A stretch of DNA of 64,000 bases, from positions 868,001 to 932,000 of the forward strand of contig MKTW01000001.1 in assembly GCA_001898405.1 (NCBI GenBank), written 5' to 3'. The stretch comes from Sphingobacteriales bacterium 44-61 (lineage in GTDB: Bacteria; Bacteroidota; Bacteroidia; Chitinophagales; Chitinophagaceae). Positions 9,239 to 18,872 of this stretch are shown piece after piece (the stretch's first letter is position 1; each line of letters starts with the position of its first letter). Position numbers and translations under genes: made by a program. Below the pieces are notes generated by a model that worked only from the letters and a program-made list of their open reading frames with translations, was not told where the DNA came from and searched no databases.

Positions 9239-10292
9239 ACTTTCTCAGGATTTCATTTACATTTTCTATTCGTTGTGAAGTGGCATCGCTTTTTTCCTGC
9301 AGCTTGCCGAAGGCTGCTGCTGCTGCAAAATCGATCACCTGCGAAGAAGTGTGTTCTTTATATAAACCATAGATCAACCCTGCCATAAAGCAATCCCCAC
9401 TTCCTATTTTATCAACCACTTTATCCGTTGCCAATTCAAGTGATACCGACTGACCCTGCCGGGTATCAAGCGCCGCATAATACCTGATGCCTTCACCGGC
9501 ATCAAACCGGAAGGTGTTTGCTACTACCTGGCAACTGCTGAAAGCATCCATGATTGCCAGGGATGTTTTACGACCATGTTCCAGGTATGCTTCTTTCTGG
9601 TTGCGGTCGATCAATGACTGATCAAGCGGTGTACCCAGCAATTGCGCGGCCGACCAGATATTACCCATCACCACATCACAGTATTCTGTCAGCAACGGCA
9701 TTATTTCCACCGGGGCCTTTCCATATTTCCAGAGTTTAGCGCGGTAGTTAAGATCAACTGAAATGATCAATCCTTTTGCCTTTGCTGCTTTTAAAGCTTC
9801 TTCACAAACAGCAGGAGCAATCTCATTCAATGCAGGACTGATCGCACTGAAATGAAACCAGGAACACCCATCGAGGTATTTATTCCAATCGATCATACCG
9901 GGTTTCAGTTCTGCAAAGGAAGAATAAGCCCGGTCATAGATCACGCCTGCATTTTTCAGGTCAGCTCCCTGCGGCAAATAATAAGTGCCAATGCGATTGC
10001 CGGAAAGATGCACCCTGTCTGTTCCGATATTTTTACTTTTCAATTCTTCCAGTATCTCTTCAGAAAGATAATGTGGCGGCAATGCCGTGGAATAAGCTAC
10101 CGGGATATTCCAGTTGGCCAACGCTGTTGCCACATTCAATTCCGCTCCCCCAATATATACCGGCATCTGGTTGCTGTGTATCCATTGTCTTCCCAATGAT
10201 GGCGACATGCGCAGCAATAGTTCTCCAAAACAAAAAACCGTTTGCTTTTTGTTTTTGGCCGATAAAATTGAGGTATTGTTGATTTCGCTCAT
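9213..10292 (-). CDS. kdgK: 2-dehydro-3-deoxygluconokinase (PfkB family)
   Basis: 359 residues of ribokinase/PfkB fold. FGELLLRMSP near the N-terminus, the substrate-binding GGAELNVATALA at 49-60, and the ATP/anion-hole motif DKIGSGDCFMAGL around 294-305, with D300 as the catalytic base. It phosphorylates 2-keto-3-deoxygluconate to KDPG. In this operon KDG comes from two routes: KduI/KduD and UxaC/UxaB/UxaA. The gene begins 15 bases after kduI and overlaps eda by 26 bases. The KDG assignment over other PfkB substrates comes from context. Confidence 0.93.
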   Translation of the reverse strand: MSEINNTSILSAKNKKQTVFCFGELLLRMSPSLGRQWIHSNQMPVYIGGAELNVATALANWNIPVAYSTALPPHYLSEEILEELKSKNIGTDRVHLSGNRIGTYYLPQGADLKNAGVIYDRAYSSFAELKPGMIDWNKYLDGCSWFHFSAISPALNEIAPAVCEEALKAAKAKGLIISVDLNYRAKLWKYGKAPVEIMPLLTEYCDVVMGNIWSAAQLLGTPLDQSLIDRNQKEAYLEHGRKTSLAIMDAFSSCQVVANTFRFDAGEGIRYYAALDTRQGQSVSLELATDKVVDKIGSGDCFMAGLIYGLYKEHTSSQVIDFAAAAAFGKLQEKSDATSQRIENVNEILRKYGAADVHH

Positions 10293-10307
10293 TCTTTACA
10301 GATCGGG

Positions 10308-11138
10308 TTATTTCAATTCTGCTACCGGAGCAGGGTCCATATCAGTGAATGTCTGGTTCTCTCCTGCCATACCCCAGATAAATCCATAATTGGAAGTGCC
10401 GCTTCCAAAGTGTACACTCCAGGGTGGAGAGATCACTGCATCATAATTGGTCATTACAATATGACGTGTCTGTTGGGGTTCACCCATAAAATGGAATACA
10501 CGCTGTGATTCCGGCACATCAAAATAGAAATAAACTTCCATGCGGCGGGTATGCGTATGTGGTGGAACGGAGTTCCAGACACTTCCTGCTTCAAGTACCG
10601 TCAGTCCCATCACCAACTGGCAGCTTTTGATACCATCCAAATGGATATATTTATAGATCGTTCTTTTATTGGAAGTGGAAATATCACCCAAAGCAACCGG
10701 CGAAGCCTGCTCTTTGGTATACTGAGTGTTGGGATAAGTTTGATGCGCCGGTGCAGAAAGCAGGTAAAAAACAGCTGGTGCTTTTTTATCACTGCTTTTA
10801 AAGCTTACAGTCTTAGTGCCTTTGCCAAGATATACACAGCCCAGTTTATCCAATATGTAATCCTTTCCATCTGCGGTTACAGTGCCTGTGCCGCCAACAT
10901 TGATCACACCCAGTTCTCTTCTTTCCAGGAAATACGCTGCCTTGAGTTCAGGGTGGTTGGGCAATTCCACTGCCTTGCTTACAGGTTTTACACCACCAAC
11001 AATCACACGATCGTAATGGGAATATACCAATTGAATAGTGTCGTCTTGCATTAAACCGGGGATAAGAAAGTTATCCCGGAGCTGTTCTGAGCTCATAGCC
11101 TTAGTCTCAGCAGGACTGTTTTGAAATCTCATTTCCAT
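10308..11138 (-). CDS. kduI: 5-dehydro-4-deoxy-D-glucuronate isomerase
   Basis: 276 residues of the KduI cupin family. The metal site is complete: H194, H196 and E201 in PPHTHTRRMEVY, and H243 in SPPWSVHFG, each two positions below the E. coli zinc ligands. The enzyme isomerises 5-keto-4-deoxyuronate (DKI), the spontaneous product of unsaturated galacturonate, to 2,5-diketo-3-deoxygluconate. Its product is the substrate of KduD, encoded 32 bases upstream. Its presence next to a GH105 gene says the operon handles lyase-made unsaturated pectin oligomers as well as free uronates. Confidence 0.96.
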   Translation of the reverse strand: MEMRFQNSPAETKAMSSEQLRDNFLIPGLMQDDTIQLVYSHYDRVIVGGVKPVSKAVELPNHPELKAAYFLERRELGVINVGGTGTVTADGKDYILDKLGCVYLGKGTKTVSFKSSDKKAPAVFYLLSAPAHQTYPNTQYTKEQASPVALGDISTSNKRTIYKYIHLDGIKSCQLVMGLTVLEAGSVWNSVPPHTHTRRMEVYFYFDVPESQRVFHFMGEPQQTRHIVMTNYDAVISPPWSVHFGSGTSNYGFIWGMAGENQTFTDMDPAPVAELK

Positions 11139-11170
11139 ATAATCTTATTTGTAAAGCGAATTAATCAATA

Positions 11171-11941
11171 TCAGCGGCCCATCCATCCGCCATCTACTGT
11201 AAGGATGGTGCCATTTACATAATCCGAAGCAGCGGATGCCAGGTATACCACAGCGCCTTTGAAATCCTCCGTTTCACCCCAGCGGCCCGCAGGAATGCGA
11301 TCGAGAATGGACTTGCTTCTTGCAGGATCATTCCTCAAAGCTTCTGTATTGTCTGTTGCAATATATCCGGGTGCAATACCATTTACATTCACCCCTTTTG
11401 ACGCCCATTCGTTTGCCAATGCTTTGATCAGGCTGGCTATTGCGCCCTTGCTGGCTGCATAGCCAGGTACATTGATACCACCCTGGAAGCTAAGCAGGGA
11501 AGCCGTAAAAATGATCTTGCCGCTGCCATTCTCCAGCATTTGCCTGCCGATTTCCCTGGCCAGTACAAATTGTGCATTGAGATTGATATCGATCACGCGG
11601 TCCCAGTATTCATCCGGATGCTCTGCAGCAGGCGCACGCATAATGGTGCCCGCATTATTGATCAGGATATCGATCTTTTTATTTTCTGCTTTCACTTTGT
11701 TGGTGAATGCATAAATGCTCTCACGGTTGGATAGGTCAGCCTGGTAAGCCTTGAATTTTCTTCCTAAAGCCATTACCTCTTTTTCAACCTCACTGCCTGT
11801 GAGTTCTATTGTTGCAGAAACACCCAGGATGTCTGCACCGGCTTCTGCAAGACCAAGAGCCATGGCCTTGCCGATGCCTCTGTTGCAACCTGTAACTAAT
11901 GCCACTTTACCGGCAAGACTGAATTGTTGGAGAATGCTCAT
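11171..11941 (-). CDS. kduD: 2-dehydro-3-deoxy-D-gluconate 5-dehydrogenase (SDR)
   Basis: 256 residues of classical short-chain dehydrogenase. The cofactor motif is TGCNRGIG at 17-24, NNAG at 95-98, and the catalytic S148 with Y161 and K165 in GYAASKGA. It reduces 2,5-diketo-3-deoxygluconate to 2-keto-3-deoxygluconate. Its place directly before kduI and the KduD-like C-terminus (NGTILTVDGGWMGR) support the call. It lies 34 bases after uxaC in the same operon. Confidence 0.94.
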   Translation of the reverse strand: MSILQQFSLAGKVALVTGCNRGIGKAMALGLAEAGADILGVSATIELTGSEVEKEVMALGRKFKAYQADLSNRESIYAFTNKVKAENKKIDILINNAGTIMRAPAAEHPDEYWDRVIDINLNAQFVLAREIGRQMLENGSGKIIFTASLLSFQGGINVPGYAASKGAIASLIKALANEWASKGVNVNGIAPGYIATDNTEALRNDPARSKSILDRIPAGRWGETEDFKGAVVYLASAASDYVNGTILTVDGGWMGR

Positions 11942-11975
11942 CTGGTTTTTGCTGCAAATTAATGATTGTTGAATG

Positions 11976-13412
11976 TTAAACAGAACCTGCTTTTTCCTTC
12001 GCCGGTTCCAATTGCCAGTTGAAATAGTTCTTGTTATTATTAAAACAAATATCCTGTATTATTTTTCCGATCCATTCAAGGTCATTCGGCAATTCTCCAT
12101 TCTCTATCTCTGTTCCAAACAGATCGCATAATATCCGGCGGAAATATTCATGGCGGGGAAAAGAAAGGAAACTTCTTGAATCGGTGAGCATGCCTACAAA
12201 GCGGCTCAGCAATCCCATATTCGACAAGGTGTTCAGTTGTTTGATCATGCCATCTTTCTGATCAAGGAACCACCAGCCGGAGCCCCATTGTATCTTTCCT
12301 GCAACAGATCCATCATTAAAATTACCGATCATGGTTGCCATCAGCTCATTATCTGCAGGGTTCAGATTATACAGAATGGTTTTTGACAGTTTATTATTGC
12401 AGTCCAGTTTGTCAAGGAATTTGGCCAGGGCCCTTGCCTGTGAAAAATCACCGACAGAATCCCAGCCGGTATCTACACCCAGGGTTTGCATCATCCGGGT
12501 ATTGTTGTTGCGTAATGCTCCTAAATGGAATTGCTGCACCCATCCTTTTTCCCAGTCCCACTCTGCAAAATGAATTAGCATGGCTGACCTGAATTTGCGT
12601 TGTTCAATATCGTTCAGGCTTTTGCCGCCATGCACTTTATTGAAAATGGTATCGATCTCTGAGCCAGTAAAATCTTCTGCATAGATCTCTTCCAGGCCAT
12701 GATCGGATACGCCGCAACCAAGCGATGCAAAGAAATCGTGACGGTTCTGCAATGCATATAAGAAATCATCAAAAGATGAAACTGCAATATTGGTCACAGC
12801 TTCGAGCTTCTTAATATAAGCATTGAATTTCTGCGGATCGCTTACATTCATTGCATTATCGGGCCGGAATGCAGGCAGGATGGGAATTTCAAAGCCATCT
12901 TCGCGCAGGCGGATATGATGTTCCAGTGAATCAACAGGATCATCAGTGGTGCAAACCATCTTCACATTCATTTTGCGCAAAAGATTCTTTACTGAATAAG
13001 CAGGTGTCCGCAGTTTGGCTGTGCTTTCTTCATAAATATTTTTAGCCGTGTCGAGGCTCAGGGTGTCCTGGATATTAAAATAACGCTGCAGTTCAAGATG
13101 CGTCCAGTGATATAATGGATTGCGAAGCGTATATGGCACAGTAGCCGCCCATTGTTTGAATTTCTCAAAATCAGGCTGGTCGCCGGTGCAATAGCTTTCA
13201 TCCACGCCATTGGTACGCATGGCCCTCCATTTGTAATGATCGCCGTATAGCCATGCCTGCGTAATATTTTCGTACTGCGTATCTTCTGCTATCTGCTGCG
13301 GTGGGAGGTGACAATGATAATCTATGATCGGCATGTCTTTCGCAAACTCGTGGTAAAGACGTTGGGCCGTCTTGGTCTTCAGGAAGAAATCTTCGTCCAA
13401 AAATGCTTTCAT
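11976..13412 (-). CDS. uxaC: Glucuronate/galacturonate isomerase
   Basis: 478 residues of the UxaC amidohydrolase-superfamily isomerase. The N-terminal metal motif is IIDYHCHLPP with H33 and H35, and WLYGDHYKWRAMRTNG and MLTDSRSFLSFPRHEYFRR near the C-terminus are family hallmarks. It converts D-galacturonate to D-tagaturonate and D-glucuronate to D-fructuronate. No UxuA/UxuB is encoded here, so in this window only the tagaturonate branch is complete. A 157-base gap containing an imperfect inverted repeat separates it from uxaA upstream, the widest gap in the operon. Confidence 0.96.
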   Translation of the reverse strand: MKAFLDEDFFLKTKTAQRLYHEFAKDMPIIDYHCHLPPQQIAEDTQYENITQAWLYGDHYKWRAMRTNGVDESYCTGDQPDFEKFKQWAATVPYTLRNPLYHWTHLELQRYFNIQDTLSLDTAKNIYEESTAKLRTPAYSVKNLLRKMNVKMVCTTDDPVDSLEHHIRLREDGFEIPILPAFRPDNAMNVSDPQKFNAYIKKLEAVTNIAVSSFDDFLYALQNRHDFFASLGCGVSDHGLEEIYAEDFTGSEIDTIFNKVHGGKSLNDIEQRKFRSAMLIHFAEWDWEKGWVQQFHLGALRNNNTRMMQTLGVDTGWDSVGDFSQARALAKFLDKLDCNNKLSKTILYNLNPADNELMATMIGNFNDGSVAGKIQWGSGWWFLDQKDGMIKQLNTLSNMGLLSRFVGMLTDSRSFLSFPRHEYFRRILCDLFGTEIENGELPNDLEWIGKIIQDICFNNNKNYFNWQLEPAKEKAGSV

Positions 13413-13438
13413 ACAACTGTTTTAATGTCTATCTATAT

Positions 13439-13561
13439 CAGGCGATGTAAAGTCAAAAATTTAAAAATCAAAATGTAAAAGCTTTCCTTATTAAGGCAAA
13501 TTCAATATCAGGGAGCTTTTAAATTTTTCATTTTGCACTTCTACTTTAAAACTACGGCCTG
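13439..13561. repeat. Imperfect inverted repeat between uxaA and uxaC
   Basis: The 157-base gap inside the operon holds a 123-base imperfect palindrome. The outer arms are CAGGC (13439-13443) and GCCTG (13557-13561), with TAAAGT and ACTTTA just inside. The AT-rich middle arms share AAAAGCT and AAAATG segments. It could form an intra-operon hairpin that tunes expression of the genes downstream of uxaA, or be a repeat insertion. Pairing was judged by eye. Confidence 0.45.
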
Positions 13562-13569
13562 ATGTTGGT

Positions 13570-15213
13570 TTATAATGATACTCCGCGTTTCCACGGTATA
13601 AAATCGTCCTGGTTTAATAATACTGCTTTGGGGATCACTTCGCCGCTTGCAGCTTTGATACAATACTCCAATATCTCTTCTCCCATTTCTTCAATGGTCT
13701 TTTCTCCATCAATGATGGGGCCTGTGTTGATATCAATGATATCACCCATTTTTCTGGCCAGTGCTGAATTGGTAGCCACTTTGATAGTAGGACAAACCGG
13801 GTTGCCCGTAGGCGTTCCCAATCCTGTAGTAAACAGGATCAATGTAGCGCCACTCGCTGCTTTGCCGGTAGTTGCTTCCACATCATTGCCTGGTGTGCAC
13901 ACGAGGTTCAGTCCCGGTTTCACTACGGGTTCTGTATAATCCAACACATCTTCAACCGGTGAAGTGCCGCCCTTTTTTGCAGCACCCGTACTTTTGATCG
14001 CATCCGTGATCAATCCATCGCGGATATTGCCGGGCGATGGGTTCATGTGAAAACCTGAACCTACCTGGTGTGCCGCTTCATTATATGCTGTCATTAACCG
14101 GATGAATTTCTTTGCAGCGGCTTCATCTCTTGTACGGTCGATCAGGTCCTGTTCAGCTCCGCAAAGCTCCGGGAACTCGGCCAGTAATATTTTTCCTCCC
14201 AATGCCACCAGCAGGTCTGAACAATACCCTACAGCTGGATTGGCAGATATACCGCTGAAACCATCGCTGCCGCCGCATTTTACACCCAGCACCAGGTGAT
14301 CCAGTGAAGCAGGTTTTCTTTCAATCTTATTGATCTCAATGAGGCCAAGAAAAGTTTTACGGATCGCTTCAGTGATCAGTTGGTCCTCGCTTTGCGACAA
14401 CTGCTGTTCAAAAACATACAGCGGTTTATCAAAAGAAGGATTGCGTTCTTTTATATCATCCAGCAATTGCTGTGTCTGCAGGTTCTGGCAACCCAGGCTA
14501 AGGATCGTAACACCAGCCACGTTGGGATGGTCAGCATAAGAAGCCAGCAGTTTACCCAGTACACCGGCGTCCTGGCGGGTGCCTCCGCATCCTCCCTGAT
14601 GATTCAGGAATTTAATACCATCCACATTTTTAAAAATTCGGTTGGTCGGTACCATGGCTTCTTTTACATCAAGGTCAGCTTTGCTGATATCTACCCCGCT
14701 TTTATACAGCTCCAGCAGTTGATGTGTTTTCTGTTTGTACTTATCGGTAACAGCATATCCCAGTTCGTTGTGCAATGCTTCGCGGATCACATCCAGGTTC
14801 CTGTTCTCGCAAAAAACAGTGGGTATGAACAACCAGTAATTGGCTGTTCCTACACGGCCATCGCTGCGATGATATCCATTGAAAGTACGGCCTTTGAATT
14901 TTGACACATCCGGCGGTTGCCATTGATAATGAAAAGGGCGGTAGGTGAATGGGTCTGCTGCATGTTTGGTATTATCGGTGGTCATGCGGCTGCCTGCAGG
15001 CACATCAAACTGTATCTTTCCCACCAGCACGCCATACATCGTGATCTTATCACCTGCATACATATCCTGCATAAAGAACTTATGTTTCGCCGGAACATCT
15101 TCCCGCAACACATAATCCTTACCACTATAAGAAATAGTTTCGCCTTTTGTAAGGTTCTGCAATGCTACCAGCACATTGTCGTTTGGATGCACCTTTAATA
15201 CTCTATGCTTCAT
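13570..15213 (-). CDS. uxaA: Altronate dehydratase
   Basis: 547 residues with the two-part build of UxaA: an N-terminal SAF domain (about 1-100, HPNDNVLVALQNL) and the C-terminal catalytic region. Cys-rich metal/substrate motifs there are HQGGCGGTRQDAG, LSLGCQNLQ and KCGGSDGFSGISANPAVGY. It dehydrates D-altronate to 2-keto-3-deoxygluconate. The start ATG follows the uxaB stop with no gap (TAAATG), so the two are surely coupled. The fused SAF domain is the usual state in Bacteroidota and Proteobacteria. Confidence 0.95.
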   Translation of the reverse strand: MKHRVLKVHPNDNVLVALQNLTKGETISYSGKDYVLREDVPAKHKFFMQDMYAGDKITMYGVLVGKIQFDVPAGSRMTTDNTKHAADPFTYRPFHYQWQPPDVSKFKGRTFNGYHRSDGRVGTANYWLFIPTVFCENRNLDVIREALHNELGYAVTDKYKQKTHQLLELYKSGVDISKADLDVKEAMVPTNRIFKNVDGIKFLNHQGGCGGTRQDAGVLGKLLASYADHPNVAGVTILSLGCQNLQTQQLLDDIKERNPSFDKPLYVFEQQLSQSEDQLITEAIRKTFLGLIEINKIERKPASLDHLVLGVKCGGSDGFSGISANPAVGYCSDLLVALGGKILLAEFPELCGAEQDLIDRTRDEAAAKKFIRLMTAYNEAAHQVGSGFHMNPSPGNIRDGLITDAIKSTGAAKKGGTSPVEDVLDYTEPVVKPGLNLVCTPGNDVEATTGKAASGATLILFTTGLGTPTGNPVCPTIKVATNSALARKMGDIIDINTGPIIDGEKTIEEMGEEILEYCIKAASGEVIPKAVLLNQDDFIPWKRGVSL

Positions 15214-16752
15214 TTATGCGGTTGTTTTATTCTTAGCCCCTTCGGTTATCAGTGCGAGTGCCCCTTCCTGCTCAATAAATTCCATATAATTAGTTACGGC
15301 TTCAGCAAAGCCGGGAAGGTGTAAAAGATCAACTCCCCACAATTCAGTGTCGGCCAAAACAGCTTTCACTACATCTTCTGTGTTCAGCTTTGACCATTTT
15401 TCTGAGAAATAAGCAGCTTTATCATCCTGCATTTTGTATCGCAATGAGCCGGTTTGGCCATAATAGCTTCCATCATCACCCTTGCTGCATTTCATGAACA
15501 AGAGATAGGCCGCAAAGCCCTGTGCCATCTGCACGGGCACACTGGTCGACTTTTCATAATGCCAGAGCAACAAAGGTATATTTCTCAATCGCATTTTCGA
15601 TGTGAAATTCATCGTTATGCTGAGCCATTGATGATCAATAAAGGGATTCCGGAAACGATCGATCACTGTATTGGCAAAAGCACAGGCTTCATTATAAGAG
15701 ATCGCATCACCCGACATGGCGGCTGCGATTTCCAGCATCATCAGTCTGCGGACAAAAGAACCCATCTGCTCATCAGCCATTGCTTCTTTTACAGTAGTAA
15801 AGCCAGCCAGCACAGCCAATCCACTGGAAAATGTGTGGGTGCCATTCAATAAACGAAGTTTCAACTCCCTGAACTTTTCAATATCCGGCGTAATCACCAC
15901 ACCTTTATCTATCTGGCTGAAAGAAAGTATTTCCTTCACATCATCACTGCCTGATTCGATCGCCCACAAACGGAACGGTTCTGCCATGATCATAAGCTCG
16001 TCTGTATAACCCAGATGCTCTTCTGTCGCTTTTTGTTCTGCAGCCGGAAGTTTGCCCGGCACAATACGGTCAACCAGCGAACTGCAGAAATGATTGGCCG
16101 ATGCCAGCCATTGAATAAAGGGTTTTTCCAGTTTATTCTGTTCAGCAAGTTCCAGCACTATGTCACGAAGTTTTGTTCCATTGTCTGTGATCAGTTCAGT
16201 TGGCACGATCACCATTCCGCTTTCCTTTGAACCGTTGAATGCTTTATAACGTTCATACAGGAAGGCCAGTAGTTTACCAGGAAAAGAATTTGGTGGCGAC
16301 TGGCGGATATCATCCTCCGCGAGTACAATACCGACTTCTGTTGTGTTGGAGATCACCAGTTGCATCGCCGGGTTATGGGCGCATTTCAATATTTCCTTCC
16401 ATTCGTCTGCGGCAGACAACACACGGCTAATGGAGCCATTGATAATAATCTCTTCTGTTTTTTTGCCGTCTTCAATGCCCTTTACACATAAGGTGAATAA
16501 ACCGTCCTGTGCACCAAAAGCATCTGTGCCGCCACTGGAAGTTGATTTCACTACCACCACGCGGCCATTAAAAACACCTTGCTTGTTAGCTTTGTCAATA
16601 AAATAATCAGGCAATCCACGAAGTAATACACCGGTGCCAAACTGTAATACCTTTTCTGGCAGTTCCAGGATTTCTTTAGTGGGTATTGACTCTACAGCCT
16701 CTTGTCTGACCTGCGGAATTATTTGTTTTGATAACTGCATACGCTCACTCAA
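15214..16752 (-). CDS. uxaB: Tagaturonate reductase (altronate oxidoreductase)
   Basis: 512 residues of the mannitol dehydrogenase-type fold. The N-terminal NAD-binding segment is VLQFGTGVLLRG, TELITDNGTKLRDI and SANHFCSSLVDRIVPG are family motifs, and the conserved KLRLLNGTHTFSSGLAVL carries the catalytic region. It reduces D-tagaturonate to D-altronate with NADH. The start lies 4 bases after the GH105 stop and the end abuts uxaA, so it is the second gene of the operon. Confidence 0.94.
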   Translation of the reverse strand: MSERMQLSKQIIPQVRQEAVESIPTKEILELPEKVLQFGTGVLLRGLPDYFIDKANKQGVFNGRVVVVKSTSSGGTDAFGAQDGLFTLCVKGIEDGKKTEEIIINGSISRVLSAADEWKEILKCAHNPAMQLVISNTTEVGIVLAEDDIRQSPPNSFPGKLLAFLYERYKAFNGSKESGMVIVPTELITDNGTKLRDIVLELAEQNKLEKPFIQWLASANHFCSSLVDRIVPGKLPAAEQKATEEHLGYTDELMIMAEPFRLWAIESGSDDVKEILSFSQIDKGVVITPDIEKFRELKLRLLNGTHTFSSGLAVLAGFTTVKEAMADEQMGSFVRRLMMLEIAAAMSGDAISYNEACAFANTVIDRFRNPFIDHQWLSITMNFTSKMRLRNIPLLLWHYEKSTSVPVQMAQGFAAYLLFMKCSKGDDGSYYGQTGSLRYKMQDDKAAYFSEKWSKLNTEDVVKAVLADTELWGVDLLHLPGFAEAVTNYMEFIEQEGALALITEGAKNKTTA

Positions 16753-16756
16753 TATT

Positions 16757-18763
16757 TTACTTTTTTAGCTTTTTGCTTCTGAAGGTTCTGTGATATTTGG
16801 TATTGGATTTCTCCAACAACCATTTTGCCAGGTCCTCTCCTGCTTTATAATTTTCATATTGTGCAGGCAATTTCCGTCCATCTATATATTCGTTGTACAG
16901 CCAGGGGTCACCAACAGCTATAACAACACCTTTGCCATATTTAGCCGTAGCGATAATTATATCACCGTCTTTAACAGCATTGGCCTGGGCTGGCTTTTGC
17001 ACGGTGATCGTGCTCACTTCTTTCAGGAACATTTCCTTGGTTGTTTTAAACACGGGGTTATTATCTCCCGGCAACACTGAGCCTGTAGGAAAATGATCGT
17101 CTTTCACCATGTTCACACTTTTGTCAGTGAAATTGATCCCAAAAGCATTGGCCAGTTTATTAAAATGAGAGAGATCACAATTGTTACTATCGTTTGCCAT
17201 TAAGAGTAAGGCGCCGCCTTGCTTCACCCAGTCCTTAATTATTTTCACATCCTCATCAGTAACATAATTGGGAACAGGATTGTCTTTTACATGATCGGGG
17301 TCAACAATAATATAAACATCTGTTTTTCCAAGGTAGATGGCATTCGGCTTATCGAAGTAACTCAGCCATGCGCCATATTTCTTAAAGATCTGGCCAAAGG
17401 TGGAGAAACCAGGATTCGATCTTTCATCCCACACATAATGCCAGTAAACAGATGTGCCGGTAACATCCTTACGCTTTTCGGAGTTGAAATACCGGTCAAG
17501 CATAACCTGTTTTCCCCTACCGATCGAAAGGGTCGGGACCATCTCCATTTCAACGGCACATTGTATAAAAGCTCCCATGCCTTTAGGATCATTCACCACA
17601 ACCGGTTCCTTCATATAATACCCGAAACTTCCATCACGGTAAGGATTACCTCCAAGGCCAGACACAGCTACAGTACCATACAGGTTCAATTGTCCGTTCT
17701 CTGTTTTGAGAAACTCTTTTACAATACCTGCATAGCCTTTCTCAGCATTTGCCAGGTATTTACGGGGGATATATCCAAGACGTACTGCCTTTGCCAATGT
17801 GTACACGATCATGCAGGATGCGGAAGCTTCCTTATAATTCTTGGGCTGCAGGGGTTTATCCAGTATATTATACCATAAGCCGGAATTTTTGTCCTGCACT
17901 TTTACAATGGCCTCTGCATACCGCTTCAGAATGTCAACAATCATCAACCTTCCTTCTCTGTGTGAACCGGGAATATAATCCAGCGCATCCACCATTGCCA
18001 TGCCATACCAACCCATTGCCCGGCCCCAGAAATTAGAAGAAGTGCCTGTTTCTTTATTTGCCCATTGCTGTTGTCTGCTTTCATCCCATCCATGATACAA
18101 CAATCCTGTTTTTGGATCACGCGCGTGAAGCTCCATGTAGGCAAACTGTTTGGCCACATCATTAAAGATCGAATCTTCATGAAATACCTGGGCATATTCT
18201 GCATAAAAGGGCTGGCTCATGTATAATCCATCCAGCCATACCTGGGAAGGATAGATCTTTTTGTGCCAAAATCCTCCTTCTTCTGTTCGCGGATGTGTTC
18301 TCAATTGATTCCTTAACATCTCAACAGCTTTCCGGTATTTCTCTCTTCCTGATACACGGTACAGTGTCAGCAGTACTTTTCCGTTGTTGATATGGTCGAT
18401 ATTATAATCATCCCCATTGTAATCATAGATGGAGCCATTATCTCTCACATAGTAATCCATGCTATGCTGGATATAATTGAAATAGCGGGTATCGCCTGTA
18501 TTCTGCCAAACACCTTCAATACCTTTCAGAATAACACCCTGATCATAACTCCAGCTGGCCTTTGATCCGGGTTTAACAGAAAATGAATCAGGCCATAACT
18601 TCATTGCAGTCTCTGTCATCTGTTGCGATAAGGGAAGCGATTGTGCCACCGGCTTTTTTGTAAACCCGAGCGAAATCAACAGTGCTATCAGGATGGCTTT
18701 TTTAAGCTGCGCAGCAGCAAAGCGGGGAGCAGAATAGCATAGAACGAAGATCATTTTCATCAT
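16757..18763 (-). CDS. Secreted unsaturated rhamnogalacturonyl hydrolase (GH105/GH88) with C-terminal DUF4350-like domain
   Basis: 668 residues from the ATG at 18763; an in-frame ATG at 18811 adds 16 residues ahead of the signal sequence and is less likely. After the signal region (ILIALLISLGF, then PVAQS) comes an alpha/alpha barrel of about 350 residues. Family motifs are WSYDQGVILKGIEGVW, DHINNGK, VWLDGLYMSQPFYAEY (catalytic Asp about 178) and NFWGRAMGWYGMAMVDAL. The enzyme removes the unsaturated uronate from lyase products. The C-terminal 200 residues (YIIVDPDHVKDNPVPNYV; WVKQGGALLLMAND; GKGVVIAVGDPW) look like a DUF4350/glutamine-amidotransferase-like domain, probably for binding or stability. 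It leads the uronate operon. Confidence 0.88.
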   Translation of the reverse strand: MMKMIFVLCYSAPRFAAAQLKKAILIALLISLGFTKKPVAQSLPLSQQMTETAMKLWPDSFSVKPGSKASWSYDQGVILKGIEGVWQNTGDTRYFNYIQHSMDYYVRDNGSIYDYNGDDYNIDHINNGKVLLTLYRVSGREKYRKAVEMLRNQLRTHPRTEEGGFWHKKIYPSQVWLDGLYMSQPFYAEYAQVFHEDSIFNDVAKQFAYMELHARDPKTGLLYHGWDESRQQQWANKETGTSSNFWGRAMGWYGMAMVDALDYIPGSHREGRLMIVDILKRYAEAIVKVQDKNSGLWYNILDKPLQPKNYKEASASCMIVYTLAKAVRLGYIPRKYLANAEKGYAGIVKEFLKTENGQLNLYGTVAVSGLGGNPYRDGSFGYYMKEPVVVNDPKGMGAFIQCAVEMEMVPTLSIGRGKQVMLDRYFNSEKRKDVTGTSVYWHYVWDERSNPGFSTFGQIFKKYGAWLSYFDKPNAIYLGKTDVYIIVDPDHVKDNPVPNYVTDEDVKIIKDWVKQGGALLLMANDSNNCDLSHFNKLANAFGINFTDKSVNMVKDDHFPTGSVLPGDNNPVFKTTKEMFLKEVSTITVQKPAQANAVKDGDIIIATAKYGKGVVIAVGDPWLYNEYIDGRKLPAQYENYKAGEDLAKWLLEKSNTKYHRTFRSKKLKK

Positions 18764-18872
18764 GACAAGTACATCGTTATCAGTTAAACACAAGACCCCC
18801 CTGGGGTTCATTTTACAAGTTTAACCCCAAAGGCAATCATATTCAATCCATTCTGAGGTTTTTTTTTACGCA

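Noticed and set aside
17219-17878. 219-codon antisense frame opposite the GH105 gene
   Set aside because: It shadows conserved GH105 motifs on the real strand and lacks any family features.
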